NCBI GenBank assembly: GCA_965225625.1
Contig: CBDDBH010000008.1
Location: forward strand, 1 to 41,539
DNA: 41,539 nt
Reading direction: 5' to 3'
From: CBDDBH01 sp965225625
GTDB taxonomy: Bacteria; Pseudomonadota; Gammaproteobacteria; JADZEE01
This document shows positions 1 through 8,492 of the stretch, piece after piece. The number at the start of each line of letters is the position of its first letter. The first letter of the stretch is position 1. The translations under genes and the position numbers were made by a program. A model generated the notes under the pieces. That model was not told the origin of the DNA, made no database searches, and worked only from the letters and a program-made list of their open reading frames with translations.

Positions 1-574
1 AGTCTGGAAGAAAAGGAATCAGGTTTGTTTCATTGGCGATGTCGGGCGTCATTCCAATGTTGACGAAAGACGTGCCAGTGACTTCTAACTCATTACAACC
101 GACCGCGGTTATAGCGTGCCCGCCCGTATCACGGATCGTGCTATCCGTCATGCGTAGTTCACTCTCGAGTATCAAGATTCCATCGGATTCAATATTTGAA
201 ATATTTATGTCGCTCGCGCTGATAACGCTGTTTTTGGCAACAATTCCAAATGGCGCACTATCTATAGTTGTAGTCGCTATAGTTAACTCGCTATCTACCA
301 GTACGAGTGCTTGTCCGAAAATGATTCTGCGTTCGATCATGCCCTCACGAATACTGCCAAACAAATCGCCACCAACGACGGGTCTTAACTCACCGTCGGC
401 TCGAAAAACAGTTTCGGTGAAGAGTGGTATTAAAATTGCTGGCGTCACCCGTATTGCAACGAACGTGAAAGGGGGGCCGCTTACTGTCGAAATCGTGCTG
501 TCTTGAATAAACACCTTTGCTCCAACGGCGCTTACCGCGCTAAAGCTTAGAATGTTTTCGGAAAAGTGTGTCGG
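1..574 (-). pseudogene. Out-of-frame continuation of the inverse autotransporter beta-helix (runs off window)
   Basis: Read on the minus strand in the frame shifted by one base from the upstream gene, this stretch is open from about 574 to the window edge. It encodes repetitive beta-helix-like sequence with short rungs such as IQDSTISTV, ELTIATTTIDSA, ISASDINISNIESDG and LRMTDSTIRDTG. These match the rung style at the C-terminus of the neighbouring 540-2009 gene. There is no start codon or ribosome site of its own. I infer that it is the rest of the same passenger domain, separated by one frameshift near 560-566. The end of the gene lies outside the window. The plus-strand reading frame opposite it has low-complexity composition and is taken as a shadow. 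Confidence 0.7.
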
Positions 575-2009
575 TTAGTCTAAGTTCGCCACCGCGTGCA
601 AATACCCCACCCGCATGAAACTCAGTGTTTACAACGGAAACCGTACTGTCCGTTGCCGAAAGCCCCGCGGTACGCCGAAGGACACTGTTCTCGATCAACA
701 GCGCACTGTCCACGATAGAGATAGAGATACTTATGGAATCCTGAAGGATGCTGTTGTCGATGAGCGCGTTCGTTACGCCGTTTGCTCGCACCTGCGCAAG
801 ACCACCAGATATTGTCAGTCCGTTGATAGCCGAGTCATTCGCCAACGATATAAAACCAGTGGTGCCTCCCTCAGCTGGTACTAAAAGCACTTTCGACTCA
901 CGGCCGCGCGGTATGTAGCTGATATCGCGAAAATCGCCGCTGTCTGAAAAGCGAAAGACAATGGGTTCCCCTGTACCGGTGAGAATCTGGCCATCCTGCA
1001 AGTTGATACCGCGGAAACTACTAACCGTGCCGTGAATAATCGCAAGGCTGTCTGCACCTGCGCCTTCAATAACCTCGTCTATATCAAGACCATCCGCCGC
1101 CGTGACCCGCACGACATTGCTTATTGGTCGGCCGCTTTGCGGATTGATGACAGGGCGAAGCTTCCGGCTATTGCCAACCGTCGAAATCACATCGACGTCG
1201 CGAACGATCGGATCCACCATCCTGCGTTCCAATCGACTGTGGGTGGGCGTACGGGTGCGGGTCACTGCACCGAACGGGATGCGTAATTGCACCAAGCCAT
1301 AAGCTTCGGTGTCGCGAATATTGTCGTTGGTGATTTCAGCCCCCAACATCAAACGTGAATCTTTACCGAGGAAAGGCAGATCGTGGAAACGCGCTTCCAC
1401 CCGCAAACGTTCTCCCGACATACTGTTGAAGCCGGCGGCGTCGAAATGGAAAGCTCCCGCGTAAACGCGTAAGTCATTGGCGAACGGCAGCTTATGGCCA
1501 ACTTCAATGTCGAAGCCGCCGAGTACGCGCTCTTCGCCGAAGCTCACACCGATCTGATTGCCTCTTACGACAACCTGGTCCATTGCTCTGATGCGCTTCT
1601 TGGTGTCCTCTGGGATATAGCCATTAATGCGGAAATCCCAAACGTCCGACAGGGCCTCGACGCCAAAATTGACCTGATGAAAAGTGTGATCGTTCTCGGT
1701 CGAACGTGAGTCGAAGAAACCCCACCCCCCCCCCAAGATCCATTTGTCGTGGAGTCGTCGATAACCGAGGCCGACGTTGTATTCCTCGCTGTCGCCATCG
1801 TCCAATTGACCGCGCAGGTTCAGAAACAGCAAGGAATCCATATCCTGATAAACGGGTAGGAGCAAATCGCTTTGCCCCAACGAGCGTTCCGTCCCGGGCT
1901 TTCCCAGAAATTCAAGGTAGCCCTGCCACTTCTTGGCAGCGGCTTGTGACCAAGCCGGTGTCGCCAGAGCGACAACCACTATAGCGAATGCCACCTGCCT
2001 GAGTTTCAT
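540..2009 (-). CDS. Inverse autotransporter (intimin/invasin-type) beta-domain protein with beta-helix passenger, frameshifted
   Basis: The product starts with a signal peptide (MKLRQVAFAIVVVALATPAW). Next comes an inverse autotransporter beta-barrel of about 230 residues, with hallmarks such as DLLLPVYQD, LLFLNLRGQ, YNVGLGYRR and FHQVNFGVEAL. An Arg/Thr-rich linker leads into a right-handed beta-helix passenger (NALIDNSILQDS, ALLIENSVLRRT). In the intimin/invasin family the N-terminal barrel sits in the outer membrane and exports the C-terminal passenger. The ATG at 2009 is preferred over the in-frame ATG at 2030 because AAGGA lies just upstream and the signal peptide starts there. The frame ends abruptly at 540 after LTDTLFRKHSKL, while the beta-helix continues in another frame (see 1-574). 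It is therefore either a recent pseudogene or a sequencing error. The substrate or surface it binds is unknown. Confidence 0.8.
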   Translation of the reverse strand: MKLRQVAFAIVVVALATPAWSQAAAKKWQGYLEFLGKPGTERSLGQSDLLLPVYQDMDSLLFLNLRGQLDDGDSEEYNVGLGYRRLHDKWILGGGWGFFDSRSTENDHTFHQVNFGVEALSDVWDFRINGYIPEDTKKRIRAMDQVVVRGNQIGVSFGEERVLGGFDIEVGHKLPFANDLRVYAGAFHFDAAGFNSMSGERLRVEARFHDLPFLGKDSRLMLGAEITNDNIRDTEAYGLVQLRIPFGAVTRTRTPTHSRLERRMVDPIVRDVDVISTVGNSRKLRPVINPQSGRPISNVVRVTAADGLDIDEVIEGAGADSLAIIHGTVSSFRGINLQDGQILTGTGEPIVFRFSDSGDFRDISYIPRGRESKVLLVPAEGGTTGFISLANDSAINGLTISGGLAQVRANGVTNALIDNSILQDSISISISIVDSALLIENSVLRRTAGLSATDSTVSVVNTEFHAGGVFARGGELRLTDTLFRKHSKL

Positions 2010-2064
2010 GATGTCCTTGGGCTTTAGCATCGTTTAGGTAAGCCCAGGCGGAAGTATAGGACGG

Positions 2065-3639
2065 CTACAAGGGCCTACGCGCCCGGAGCAGAAACCGATC
2101 CGTACGTCGGTAGATGGCCTCGTCATAGACCATCAAACTGTGATCATCCGCGGGATTGGCATACAGATCTGATTCCGCCTCGATCACGAATCCCGCTTTG
2201 GTGAGCAGGTCGCGCGCCAAAGCGGGTTCAATTCTATGCAGGTTTTTGTTGTCTTTGCCTGCTATGCCGACATGATCGGTAAGAGCGAATATACCGCCGG
2301 GTTTGAGCGCGTTTTTTATGCTCTTGAGGAAAGCAAGCGCGGTTGCTTCACCGTCGCGGTAGTAAAAGTCGTGCACGATATTGCCGAGGAAGGCGAAATC
2401 GAGTTCATCGTCGAGGCGTAGATCATCATATTCACTCAGGTGTGAGACGACGTTGGGCAAGCGGTTATTAGTCAGGCGTTCATCCATGGTCCGCTTGTAA
2501 TAGCCTTCCGCATAGTTCATCAGCACGGTTTCGCGATTCTGCGAATACACTTTGCCGTCTGCGCCAACCGCCGCTGCGAGCATCTCGGTCGTGTAGCCGG
2601 CATAGCCGCCGACATCCATGACGGTCATGCCGGGTTGCACGCCGAGAAAGCTGAACGCCTCAAAGGGTTTGCGATGTTCGTCGCGCGGCAAATCGAATTT
2701 GTGTCTATCCCGCGTGCGCATTTGTCGCTGTATGCGCGCCGCCATAGATGTGCCCGTCGTCAACTCGCGCACCGCGGAGAGCACTACCGGCCAGGTCGTG
2801 CGGTAAGGGTTAATCAGCTCGAAATGCCCCGCTTCTTGTGCCATTACCTGTTTGACTTGCACATCACCAGCGGCTCTTGCCACTTGCATGTATTGAAGAC
2901 CGATGGGTGTCCAGATCTCGTCGTGCACACCGAGGACCACAATCTGCCGCACGCCCAGCGGCGCCAGCAGTCCGGGTTCTGCATTTTGATACCGCTGCGG
3001 GTACTGTTCGGGCGAACCACCCATGAGCTGCCCGGCAGCTTTTTCGCAGGTGCCCTGTGCATACATCCACGTCAACTGCGAAGCTGGGGCCAATGCAACC
3101 ACGCCGGCCACCTCAATGGGATTGGCTTGATGCAACTCGTGGCCTGCGGGGATCTTGTGGCGTGCCGCTAGCCACAACGCTAAATGCCCACCCGCCGAGT
3201 GACCCATGACAACAACGCGTGATAAGTCCAGCGGATACTTTTTTGCCAGCTCGCGTAGATAGTCGGTACCTGCGCCGTTATCCAGCAAGGTGCCTGGATA
3301 GGCGCCGCCGGCATCGCCGATTCGGCGGTATTCGAGATTCCATACGGCGATGCCGTTTTCCTTCAATGCCTGCGCAAGCGGCCGTGTGGTCGTGATGTCG
3401 TATTTGGCGAACCAGCAACCGCCGTGAGCGAATACGACCACAGGGAACGGACCGTCGCCATCCGGGATACTCAACTCACCGAACTGCAGCGGATCCTCAC
3501 CGTATGCAATCTTGATACCTGGTGAACCCGAAGACAGCTCCGCGAGGAGATCATCCACTGTCATCACGGCGTGCGCGCCCGCAGCGCCGCTCAACATGAG
3601 CAGCCCGAATAGGATTTTCGTGATGTGATCATTTTTCAT
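2065..3639 (-). CDS. Secreted alpha/beta-hydrolase fused to a class I SAM-dependent methyltransferase
   Basis: A signal peptide (ITKILFGLLMLSGAAGAHA) is followed by an esterase-type alpha/beta hydrolase of about 270 residues. It has an HGG oxyanion motif (about 72-74), a GHSAGG nucleophile elbow (Ser about 148), an Asp in GVHDEIW (about 240) and a His in EAGHFEL (about 272), so the catalytic triad looks complete. From about residue 305 to the end (about 524) the protein resembles a secreted-type methyltransferase: RDEHRKPFEAFSFLG, then the SAM-binding loop MDVGGYAGY (about 341-349). The ATG at 3639 is preferred to the upstream GTG at 3654 because AGGA lies just before it. The gene follows the quinoprotein fragment by about 20 bases on the same strand and may be cotranscribed with it. 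The substrate is unknown. Each domain is well supported; their joining in one chain is unusual. Confidence 0.82.
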   Translation of the reverse strand: MKNDHITKILFGLLMLSGAAGAHAVMTVDDLLAELSSGSPGIKIAYGEDPLQFGELSIPDGDGPFPVVVFAHGGCWFAKYDITTTRPLAQALKENGIAVWNLEYRRIGDAGGAYPGTLLDNGAGTDYLRELAKKYPLDLSRVVVMGHSAGGHLALWLAARHKIPAGHELHQANPIEVAGVVALAPASQLTWMYAQGTCEKAAGQLMGGSPEQYPQRYQNAEPGLLAPLGVRQIVVLGVHDEIWTPIGLQYMQVARAAGDVQVKQVMAQEAGHFELINPYRTTWPVVLSAVRELTTGTSMAARIQRQMRTRDRHKFDLPRDEHRKPFEAFSFLGVQPGMTVMDVGGYAGYTTEMLAAAVGADGKVYSQNRETVLMNYAEGYYKRTMDERLTNNRLPNVVSHLSEYDDLRLDDELDFAFLGNIVHDFYYRDGEATALAFLKSIKNALKPGGIFALTDHVGIAGKDNKNLHRIEPALARDLLTKAGFVIEAESDLYANPADDHSLMVYDEAIYRRTDRFLLRARRPL

Positions 3640-3659
3640 GTTTGTCCTGTCCACGGCGA

Positions 3660-4245
3660 TTAGTTTTGAAACTCGAACGCCAGCAGTAAATTGCCGCCTA
3701 AGCCAATAAGGAAATTTCCCATTCCGGAAACCACGTAGAGCATATCGCCGACGATGGCCGGCCCGCCGAAAGCGACGGACCCACCCTTGCCGGCGATGCC
3801 GTTGACGGTCTTAAACTCCGTGCCGATGGTGTCCAGCGACCAGAGTTCATCGCCCGACGCGGTGTCGAAAGCGTGCAGGTAACCGTCGTTGCTGCCTGCG
3901 AAGACAACGCCGTCAGTGACAGTAATCGACGACATGTAGGCGTTGTTGCAGGGCACCGGTTTACCTTCGCAGGTGCCCTCGGCACCGGCCACGCGCCACA
4001 ACAGCTTGCCGGTTTCCAGATCCACCGCGTTCATGCTGCCTTCGGCTTGCAACCGGGGGTGCGCGTAATCGACATCGGCAATCGGCACATAGGCCCGCAG
4101 CGGATCCGTCGCCAGGCTGTACTGGATGCCGCCGGTTTCGCCGCCTTTGCCCAGTCGGATCTGCCACAGCACGCGGCCTGCGTCGTTTGGATCGAGTCCA
4201 TAGAGCATGCCGTCTTTGGACCCTGCGACCAGGAGAATCCCGACC
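3660..4245 (-). pseudogene. Out-of-frame C-terminal part of the quinoprotein dehydrogenase
   Basis: This frame encodes the missing C-terminal propeller blades of the upstream gene: ILLVAGSKDGMLYGLD, AVDLETGKLLWRV, VFAGSNDGYLHAFD, FDTASGDELWSLD and LYVVSGMGNF. The apparent start codon upstream (near 4292) would only add non-homologous residues. The two frames join smoothly if one base is added near 4236-4245, giving ...TASGRD followed by ILLVAGSKDG, which is the expected spacing for PQQ-type propellers. I treat it as one gene with the 5514-side reading frame, not as a separate protein. Confidence 0.8.
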
Positions 4246-5514
4246 GGAGGCGGTTCGCTGCAACACTGCCGGCGCACCGAAGTCGCGATCACCTTCGCCC
4301 TTCGGATTAACCGGTGAACAGGTCTCGCGTTTTTCGTTCACCCACGCTTCACAGCCGATATGGTAAATGTCCTGATTGTTGAACTGCTCTGGAGCGAGTG
4401 TCTGTATCCAACGTTTCGCACCTGTTTTGATGTCGAGTGCAATGATGGCGTCGGATTCTGCGACCCTGGGTTCGGTGAACTGGTTACCGGTTGCGATGTA
4501 AATCAGACCGCGCTCGGTATCGATGGTCGGCACTGACCAGACAGTGACGCCGGAAGGCCCGTAACGCTTATCGCCGTTCGGTGCCTTGCCCAGATCACGC
4601 AAGGGTTCATCGATCATGGACGTGCGCCAGACACGCCGGCCGGTTTTCACGTCTAGTGCCACGACACTGCCCCGAAATGAGCAGCAACTCAGTCCCGGTT
4701 TGATCCCGTAGACCTCTTGCATCGAGGAAATCGGCACGAAGACTGTGCCCTGGTAAGCCGTCATGCTGCCGATGATGCGCGCACTCGCCTGGGGATCGGC
4801 GCGCACCTTCCACAACAGTTTTCCTGTTTCCGCATCGAGCCCGTACACATGGGCGAGCGTGTCAGCGACCAGCGCGACGCCGTCCGCGAGCACCACCGCC
4901 GAGCGCACCCGCGCGTCGGCGCGGAAGGTCCAGTGCGCGCAGCCACGGTCTGCATCTAACGCGTATACCCAACGATTCAGGTTGCCGGTGAAGAGCCGAC
5001 CGTTAGACACAGTTACTTGATTGCCACCGTTGACGAACGGAGAGGCGTCTGGAAACGCGAACGCCCATTTGAAGTTCATGCCTTTCAGTTTCGCGGCTGT
5101 CAGCGCCTGCTTGGGCAAGTAGCGGGTATTTGCCAGATCGGGTGCCCAGCCGGTCCAGGCGTCCGTGCTTGCGGCAGGTGGCCCTTCACAGCTGCGCGCG
5201 CCGCTATCGGGGTTAGGTTTTTCGATGCTCATAGAACCGATGTATTCGGCCAGAGCGAGCCGTTCGGCGTCCTCCAAACCGTTCGCGATCTCAGCCATCG
5301 AGCCGAACCACAGCGTCTCGTATACCTCTTCGCTGGTCAGCTTGGACATGTTGGCCGGGGTCGGTATGAACACGCCCAGTCCGTGGCAGGCAACGCAGTG
5401 TTCCTGGTAAAGCCGGGCCCCATCCAGGGAATTGTTTTGCTCAGCACGTGCGCTGAAGGAAGCAACAATTACCAGTGCGAAAGTCAAACTGGAAACACGG
5501 TTGATGTTTGGCAT
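3961..5514 (-). CDS. Cytochrome c/PQQ-repeat quinoprotein dehydrogenase (polyvinyl-alcohol-dehydrogenase-like), frameshifted
   Basis: After a signal peptide (MPNINRVSSLTFALVIVA...) comes a small c-type cytochrome with heme motif CVACH and a loop resembling polyvinyl-alcohol dehydrogenases (LWFGSMAEIANGLEDAERLALAEYI). An eight-bladed-type beta-propeller follows, with PQQ repeats such as VYGLDAETGKLLWKV and IIALDIKTGAKRW. Family members are periplasmic alcohol dehydrogenases that pass electrons from PQQ to the attached heme. The ATG at 5514 is preferred because AAGGGG lies upstream and the signal peptide begins there. Correct sequence ends near FGAPAVLQRTASGRD; after about 4239 the frame becomes Arg-rich nonsense up to 3961, while the true continuation is in the frame of 3660-4245. 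The intact protein would have about 618 residues. It is transcribed away from the amidohydrolase gene at 5611. Confidence 0.82.
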   Translation of the reverse strand: MPNINRVSSLTFALVIVASFSARAEQNNSLDGARLYQEHCVACHGLGVFIPTPANMSKLTSEEVYETLWFGSMAEIANGLEDAERLALAEYIGSMSIEKPNPDSGARSCEGPPAASTDAWTGWAPDLANTRYLPKQALTAAKLKGMNFKWAFAFPDASPFVNGGNQVTVSNGRLFTGNLNRWVYALDADRGCAHWTFRADARVRSAVVLADGVALVADTLAHVYGLDAETGKLLWKVRADPQASARIIGSMTAYQGTVFVPISSMQEVYGIKPGLSCCSFRGSVVALDVKTGRRVWRTSMIDEPLRDLGKAPNGDKRYGPSGVTVWSVPTIDTERGLIYIATGNQFTEPRVAESDAIIALDIKTGAKRWIQTLAPEQFNNQDIYHIGCEAWVNEKRETCSPVNPKGEGDRDFGAPAVLQRTASGRDSPGRRVQRRHALWTRSKRRRPRAVADPTGQRRRNRRHPVQPGDGSAAGLCADCRCRLRAPPVASRRQHERGGSGNRQAVVARGRCRGHLRR

Positions 5515-5610
5515 GGCGGTCCCCTTTATCGAGTCTATTGTGCCGAGTCTTTGTCTCATCTGCTACAGCGGGCTATTATCGTTTGCTCCTGCCGGAGAAC
5601 CACTACAAGC

Positions 5611-6885
5611 GTGCCAGTCCTAGCCATCCTCGCTGCACTGTTGTTATCGACGCCGGTCGTCGCCGAAACCTTGCTGGTCGTGCATGCCGGCACTGTGTTA
5701 GCCGTACCCGGTGAGGCTCCGCTGCAACAACAGACCATCATTATTCGCGATGGCGTTATCGATTCAGTGCAGGCCGGGTTTGTCGAACCGTCAACGTTGG
5801 GTAGCGATGTCGCCGTGGTCGATCTCAGCGACCGGTTCGTATTGCCCGGTCTTATCGATACCCATGTACACATTGCAGTTGAACTCGGACCTGACTATAA
5901 ATTGAGCCGTGTTACTCAGAGCGATGCTGACAAGGCTTTGAGCGGCGCTGCGTATGCACGCCGAACGCTACTCGCGGGCTTTACGACCGTGCGCGATCTA
6001 AGTTCGGACGGCGCGGCCGTGTTTGCCTTACGTGACGCGATAGCAGCGGGTAAAGTTCCGGGCTCGCGTATGTTAGTCGCGGGGAACGCGATTTGGGCCA
6101 CTGGACATCAAGCGGGTTTTCGTCCGGAGGTGCTTGCGCTGTTTGATACGACCGCCGACTGTGATGGACCCTACGACTGCCGGCGGGCGGTGCGTGCGCA
6201 GATCGGTCGCGGTGCGGACGTCATCAAGATCCATGCGACCGGCGCGGTTCTGAGTGAAGCAAAATCCGGCGTGGGTCGGCAATTAAAGGACGACGAATTT
6301 CAGGAAATAGTGGAGACCGCACATATGCTTGGGCGCCGGGTTGCCGCTCACGCGCATGCTGCTGAGGGGATCAACGCGGCGTTACGCGCTGGGGTCGACT
6401 CTATCGAACACGGCACTTTTCTAGATGCGCAATCGATTCGTCTGTTCAAAAAATCGGGTGCCTATCTGGTGCCGACGCTGATGGCCGGACTTGCCTTAGC
6501 GAAAATGAGCGATAGTACTTCTGGCTTGTCGAAAGCGGAGCGTGACAAGGCCGGGCTCGTTGGGCGTCAGATGCGGGAATCCACCGCCAACGCCTACAAA
6601 GCCGGCGTGCGGATCGCCTTCGGTACCGACTCCGGCGTATCGCCCCACGGCGCGAATGGCGATGAGTTTGCGTTGCTGGTCGCCGCCGGCATGACGCCGA
6701 TGGATGCGATCCGGGCCGCAACGGTCGACGCAGCGGCGCTGCTCGATGTGGGCGCAGAGGTTGGTAGCATCGAACCCGGCAAAGCGGCGGATATTGTTGC
6801 TACGAGTCGCGATCCGCTGGCAGATGTTGAAGCGTTGACCGCGATAGATTTTGTCATGCGCGCGGGCACGATATACAAGGAGTAG
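5611..6885 (+). CDS. Secreted metal-dependent amidohydrolase (imidazolonepropionase/Xaa-Pro dipeptidase-like)
   Basis: The protein of about 425 residues has a hydrophobic leader (VPVLAILAALLLSTPVVA) and the amidohydrolase fold. It shows the N-terminal HxH motif in LPGLIDTHVHI, a His-rich metal site in RVAAHAHAAEG, GVDSIEHGTF, and the catalytic Asp in FGTDSGVSPHG. The C-terminal sandwich motif GSIEPGKAADIV is also present. Relatives hydrolyse dipeptides, cyclic amides or lactones in the periplasm. GTG at 5611 is chosen because GGAGAA lies upstream and the signal peptide begins there. The frame stays open far upstream, but that part is antisense to the quinoprotein. It ends five bases before the CoA-transferase-like pair, so they probably form one operon. 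The substrate cannot be told from sequence. Confidence 0.85.
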   Translation: MPVLAILAALLLSTPVVAETLLVVHAGTVLAVPGEAPLQQQTIIIRDGVIDSVQAGFVEPSTLGSDVAVVDLSDRFVLPGLIDTHVHIAVELGPDYKLSRVTQSDADKALSGAAYARRTLLAGFTTVRDLSSDGAAVFALRDAIAAGKVPGSRMLVAGNAIWATGHQAGFRPEVLALFDTTADCDGPYDCRRAVRAQIGRGADVIKIHATGAVLSEAKSGVGRQLKDDEFQEIVETAHMLGRRVAAHAHAAEGINAALRAGVDSIEHGTFLDAQSIRLFKKSGAYLVPTLMAGLALAKMSDSTSGLSKAERDKAGLVGRQMRESTANAYKAGVRIAFGTDSGVSPHGANGDEFALLVAAGMTPMDAIRAATVDAAALLDVGAEVGSIEPGKAADIVATSRDPLADVEALTAIDFVMRAGTIYKE

Positions 6886-6890
6886 GCAAG

Positions 6891-7715
6891 GTGGACGATT
6901 TGCACAAACCAGACGTGGACGTGCTCGCCGCTATGATCCCGGACGGCGCGAGCATTGCGATTTGCAAGAACGCATCGGGCGTGGCAAGCGAACTGGTGCG
7001 TGCCCTGGTACGGCGTGGCGCGCGCGAGTTGCATGTCATCAGCGTGCCGACCAACGGTTACGCGACCGATGTGCTGATTGGCGCCGGCTGTGTAAAGACG
7101 GTGGAAACCTCCGCGGTGACGCTCGATGAAACGGGTCTTGCCCCGCGATTCGTTCATGCGGTGAAGTCGGGGTCCATAAAGATCCTCGATTCCACCTGTC
7201 CCGCGGTCTACTCTGGACTTCGCGCCGGTGAGAAAGGCATTCCTTTCATTCCTATTCGCGGGCTGATCGGCACTGACATCATGCGCTATCGCGACGACTA
7301 CAAAGTCATCGACAATCCGTATGCAGAAGCGGATCCCATCGTCTTGATACCGGCTATCGTCCCGGACTTTGCGCTCATCCATGCGGCCATGGCGGATGAT
7401 GATGGCAACATTTACATCGGCCGCGACCGCGACCTGGCGCTTATGGCCCACGCAGCAAAACAAACATTGGTAACGGTTGAAAAGCGTTACTCCGGGAACC
7501 TCATGAACAATCCGCGACTAGCGGCCGCGACCGTCTCCTCTATTTACGTGGGTGGAATTGCCGTGGCAGAGCAGGGCGGCTGGCCGCTCGCCTTGCAGGA
7601 TCACTATCCAGAAGATCAGCCACATATGGCGAGGTATCAGGAAATGGCGTCCGCGGATGACAGCTTTCGCGCTTACCTCGAGGAGTTCGTCACGCCCGAC
7701 CGGACAGCAGCCTGA
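6891..7715 (+). CDS. CoA-transferase family I alpha subunit (GctA/IpdA-like)
   Basis: This 274-residue protein has the size and fold signatures of the alpha subunit of glutaconate-type CoA transferases and of IpdA: an early IPDGASIAI strand, GIPFIPIRGLIGTDIM, and the IHAAMADDDGNIYIG segment. The start is GTG with AAGGAG eight bases upstream. It overlaps the beta-subunit start by one base (TGATG), which implies coupled translation and a heteromeric enzyme. The segment that usually carries a conserved Glu before the Arg/Ala-Gly helix reads ILDSTCPAVYSG here (Asp100), so the usual chemistry may be changed. It could be a CoA transferase or, like IpdAB, a ring-cleaving CoA-thioester hydrolase. The cytoplasmic role is inferred, and the substrate is unknown. 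Confidence 0.85.
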   Translation: MDDLHKPDVDVLAAMIPDGASIAICKNASGVASELVRALVRRGARELHVISVPTNGYATDVLIGAGCVKTVETSAVTLDETGLAPRFVHAVKSGSIKILDSTCPAVYSGLRAGEKGIPFIPIRGLIGTDIMRYRDDYKVIDNPYAEADPIVLIPAIVPDFALIHAAMADDDGNIYIGRDRDLALMAHAAKQTLVTVEKRYSGNLMNNPRLAAATVSSIYVGGIAVAEQGGWPLALQDHYPEDQPHMARYQEMASADDSFRAYLEEFVTPDRTAA

Positions 7716-8449
7716 TGGGTAGCGATTGTTCACTGGAAGAGCTGTTGATCTACAGCATCTGCGGTCTGCTCGAAGGTCTGCCACAGGTAACCACCGGCAT
7801 GGCCTCGCCGATACCGTCGTGCGCGGCTTTGCTGCAGCGCGAGTTGTCCGGCGGGACTACCCGGGTTTCGATTCTAGCGAGTGCGCATTTGCACAGTTTT
7901 ACCGATGGCGGCTCGGAGATATTCGATCTTGCCGCGCAGGGACGGATCGGTGCGTTTTTTCTAAGCGGTGGCCAGATCGACGGCGAGGGAAACGTCAATC
8001 TGGTCGGCATTGGTGAATACCCGCGAATGCGTGTGCGCTGGTCAGGATCATTTGGCTCCGCCTTCCTGTATTACATGGTGCCACGTGTCATCTTGTTTCG
8101 TCTCGAACACACATTACGGACGATGGTCGAGCGTGTGGACTTCGTCTCTGCACCCGGCAGTAGCGACGGCAACGTGTATAGACCCGGCGGGCCTTACGCA
8201 TTAATCACCAATCGCTGCCTGTTTATGTTTGACAAAGGCGAGCACCGTTTTCGGGTCGCCTCCGTACACCCCGGCCACACGCTGGAGGAAGTCATCGAGA
8301 ACACGGGATTCGAGTTTACGATACCGCAGGAGGTGCCGATGACACCGACGCCTGGCGAGGACGTTCTCGACCTCATCAGGACGAAGGTCGCGCCGTTGGT
8401 GGCTGAAGCGTATCCCAAATTTGCGGCCGAAGTATTCGGCGTCGCATAG
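7715..8449 (+). CDS. CoA-transferase family I beta subunit (GctB/IpdB-like), catalytic Glu apparently missing
   Basis: The 244-residue partner of the preceding gene contains AFFLSGGQIDGEGNVNLVGIG, RWSGSFGSAFL, VDFVSAPGSSDGN and VIENTGFEF, all typical of GctB/IpdB-like beta subunits. Where glutaconate CoA-transferase has its catalytic Glu in an ESG motif, this protein reads ILASAHL (Ala55-Ser56-Ala57). Loss of this Glu is characteristic of IpdAB, which hydrolyses a ring in CoA-activated steroid catabolites instead of moving CoA. By that analogy the pair may be a C-C hydrolase for a cyclic diketone CoA thioester; this is inference. The start overlaps the alpha-subunit stop by one base. Confidence 0.85.
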   Translation: MGSDCSLEELLIYSICGLLEGLPQVTTGMASPIPSCAALLQRELSGGTTRVSILASAHLHSFTDGGSEIFDLAAQGRIGAFFLSGGQIDGEGNVNLVGIGEYPRMRVRWSGSFGSAFLYYMVPRVILFRLEHTLRTMVERVDFVSAPGSSDGNVYRPGGPYALITNRCLFMFDKGEHRFRVASVHPGHTLEEVIENTGFEFTIPQEVPMTPTPGEDVLDLIRTKVAPLVAEAYPKFAAEVFGVA

Positions 8450-8492
8450 CGAATAGCAGCTAAATAAAATTTCCCTCGCGCAAGTCTCAACT

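Noticed and set aside
33..506. Long plus-strand reading frame at the left edge
   Set aside because: It is antisense to convincing beta-helix repeats on the minus strand, has no ribosome site, and has low-complexity composition.
5017..5610. Upstream extension of the amidohydrolase frame
   Set aside because: It runs antisense to the quinoprotein and lies before the signal peptide; GTG 5611 has a ribosome site.
6594..7463. 289-codon minus-strand frame
   Set aside because: Mirror of the amidohydrolase and CoA-transferase-like genes, with no recognisable motif.
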